Below, piece after piece: positions 14,025 through 14,542 of a stretch of 14,542 bases of DNA (its first letter is position 1; every line of letters begins with the position of its first letter). The stretch spans positions 1-14,542 of the forward strand of contig JAEZYO010000568.1 of assembly GCA_023419055.1 (NCBI GenBank), written 5' to 3'. Source of the stretch: Pseudomonadota bacterium. GTDB lineage: Bacteria; Myxococcota; Polyangia; Polyangiales; Polyangiaceae. The notes beneath the pieces were generated by a model that was not told the DNA's origin, ran no database searches, and saw only the letters and a program-made list of their open reading frames with translations. Position numbers and translations under genes: made by a program.

Positions 14025-14331
14025 TCGACCCCGATCCTAGCAAAATCACCAAAACCCCGCGTAGGTTCCGCGAAAAGTGTGGGGGTTCGAGCGCCTCAGG
14101 GCGAGACGCGCCGGCGCCTTCCTGGAGGTAGCCTGCCGCCCGAGCGAGACTCCTCGGGAAGAGCCGCGAATACGGGGGGGTGCAAGCGGCCTTACTGAAC
14201 ACGCGACGGGCACCCGCTCATGGGGCCGGTTGTCGAATGAAGCCGCTAGGTTATCGCGAGGCACCTCGCGTAGAATGGAATCTCGGGCGGAGCGACGGTA
14301 GGAACGCTCGTCTGAACCTCAAGCTACGACC
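14025..14331. other. Divergent intergenic region with palindrome and promoter-like elements
   Basis: These 307 bases separate the MshEN gene (minus) from the kinase gene (plus). I see no coding frame with family signal and no RNA gene. Next to the MshEN start is a locally AT-richer patch (14040-14057, with AAAATCACCAAAA). On the minus strand it contains TAGGAT (4/6 to the -10 consensus) about 10 bases before the ATG, without a -35. On the kinase side a perfect inverted repeat at 14255-14270 abuts a -10-like TAGAAT at 14271. The middle, 14080-14240, is GC-rich and otherwise featureless to my reading. Confidence 0.5.
14255..14276 (+). promoter_or_regulatory. Palindrome abutting a -10-like element before the kinase gene
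   Basis: CGCGAGG (14255-14261) and CCTCGCG (14264-14270) form a perfect inverted repeat separated by CA. TAGAAT at 14271-14276, immediately after, matches 5 of 6 positions of the sigma-70 -10 box. No good -35 is seen 16-18 bases upstream. The palindrome would occupy the -10/-35 spacer, a classic place for a repressor operator or for a MerR-type activator. Transcription would start near 14283, leaving a leader of about 50 bases before the TTG at 14332. Confidence 0.4.
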
Positions 14332-14542
14332 TTGTCCGACCCGTTGACCACGCAGCCCGCCATCCGTCTCTGCCCGCACTGTGGGTCGACTTGTTCGATG
14401 ACCCACCAGTATTGCCCTGCGTGCGGATTTCCGGTGGGCACGCTCGGCACGGCGACCGACAAGTTCGTCGGCAAGACGCTGCCCGGCGGGTACCACATCC
14501 TCGACCTTCTGAGCGTCGGCGGGATGGGGCGCGTCTATCGCG
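14332..14542 (+). CDS. Ser/Thr protein kinase with N-terminal zinc ribbon (partial, runs off right edge)
   Basis: The frame is open from 14302 after an in-frame TAG, with no ATG or GTG upstream of the zinc-binding Cys pairs. The TTG at 14332 is therefore the best start. The 70 visible residues begin with about 11 plain residues and then a zinc ribbon: C-P-H-C-G at 14-18 and Y-C-P-A-C-G at 27-32 (Cys14, Cys17, Cys28, Cys31), with an extra Cys21. After a short linker the Hanks-type kinase domain begins: G-G-Y-H-I-L-D-L-L, then the nucleotide loop S-V-G-G-M-G-R-V-Y-R at 61-70. The usual first Gly of the G-x-G-x-x-G loop is Ser61 here. The catalytic residues lie beyond the window. Zinc-ribbon PknB-like kinases of this layout are common in myxobacteria, where Ser/Thr kinases are numerous. 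The kinase call rests on the loop and its position after the ribbon. Confidence 0.85.
   Translation, partial: MSDPLTTQPAIRLCPHCGSTCSMTHQYCPACGFPVGTLGTATDKFVGKTLPGGYHILDLLSVGGMGRVYR

Noticed and set aside
14040..14057. Possible sigma-54 promoter (TTGG...TTGC) ahead of the MshEN gene
   Set aside because: The GG and GC doublets are only 7 bases apart, where sigma-54 promoters need 10.
14046..14301. Short open frames of 61-74 codons in the MshEN/kinase intergenic region
   Set aside because: No ribosome sites, no conserved-looking composition, and overlap on both strands typical of chance frames.
1..14542. CRISPR array, transposon ends, phage genes or tRNA
   Set aside because: I looked for regular direct repeats with spacers, terminal inverted repeats with transposase motifs, and cloverleaf arms, and saw none.

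Overview
The window is GC-rich, densely packed bacterial chromosome and looks most like a myxobacterium (Myxococcota, Polyangiales-like). That placement is inference. It rests on the strong GC bias (long spurious open frames antisense to nearly every gene), the use of GTG and TTG starts, an orphan MshEN (GspE N-terminal) protein, a zinc-ribbon Ser/Thr protein kinase, and a lipoprotein with beta-propeller-like repeats. I saw no insertion sequence, phage gene, CRISPR array, tRNA or rRNA. The content is mostly housekeeping and regulatory.

Layout. Position 1 to about 71 (minus) is the start of a truncated gene with a hydrophobic N-terminus. Next, 342-1523 (minus) is a secreted lipoprotein with NHL-like repeats. 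It is divergent from serB (1673-2878, plus), a phosphoserine phosphatase with an N-terminal ACT-type region. From 11471 leftwards to 2919 everything is on the minus strand. In order of transcription: xseA (exonuclease VII large subunit), aroE (shikimate dehydrogenase), a glycogen-debranching-enzyme-like protein, a two-TM histidine kinase, an OmpR/PhoB-type response regulator, a DUF3293 protein, a membrane-anchored PDZ-like protein, a small secreted Cys/Lys/Asp-rich protein, a YggX-type Fe(II)-trafficking protein, and an O-methyltransferase. xseA/aroE and aroE/GDE share 4-base start-stop overlaps. Kinase and regulator are separated by 2 bases. Gaps as far as the PDZ gene are about 30 bases or less. 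The run then loosens: a 78-base gap before the small secreted gene, and a 144-base gap with a strong hairpin before yggX.

Divergent from xseA is a biotin carboxylase (11543-13018, plus) with no attached biotin carrier. Convergent with it is an orphan MshEN-domain protein (13038-14024, minus) with both c-di-GMP-type sequence repeats but no ATPase domain. Across a 307-base divergent intergenic region, a zinc-ribbon Ser/Thr kinase begins at 14332 and runs off the right edge.

How the genes relate. The core links amino-acid and aromatic biosynthesis (serB, aroE), DNA repair (xseA), glycogen turnover (GDE) and acyl-CoA carboxylation (accC-like) with three signalling modules: a two-component pair with almost no extracytoplasmic sensor, a probable c-di-GMP-binding protein and a Ser/Thr kinase. 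I see no clear novel multi-gene defence or biosynthetic system. The items most worth a second look are the orphan MshEN protein, the small Cys/His/Lys-rich secreted protein, the altered motif in the debranching enzyme, the coupled xseA-aroE-GDE cluster, and a palindrome abutting a -10-like element before the kinase.
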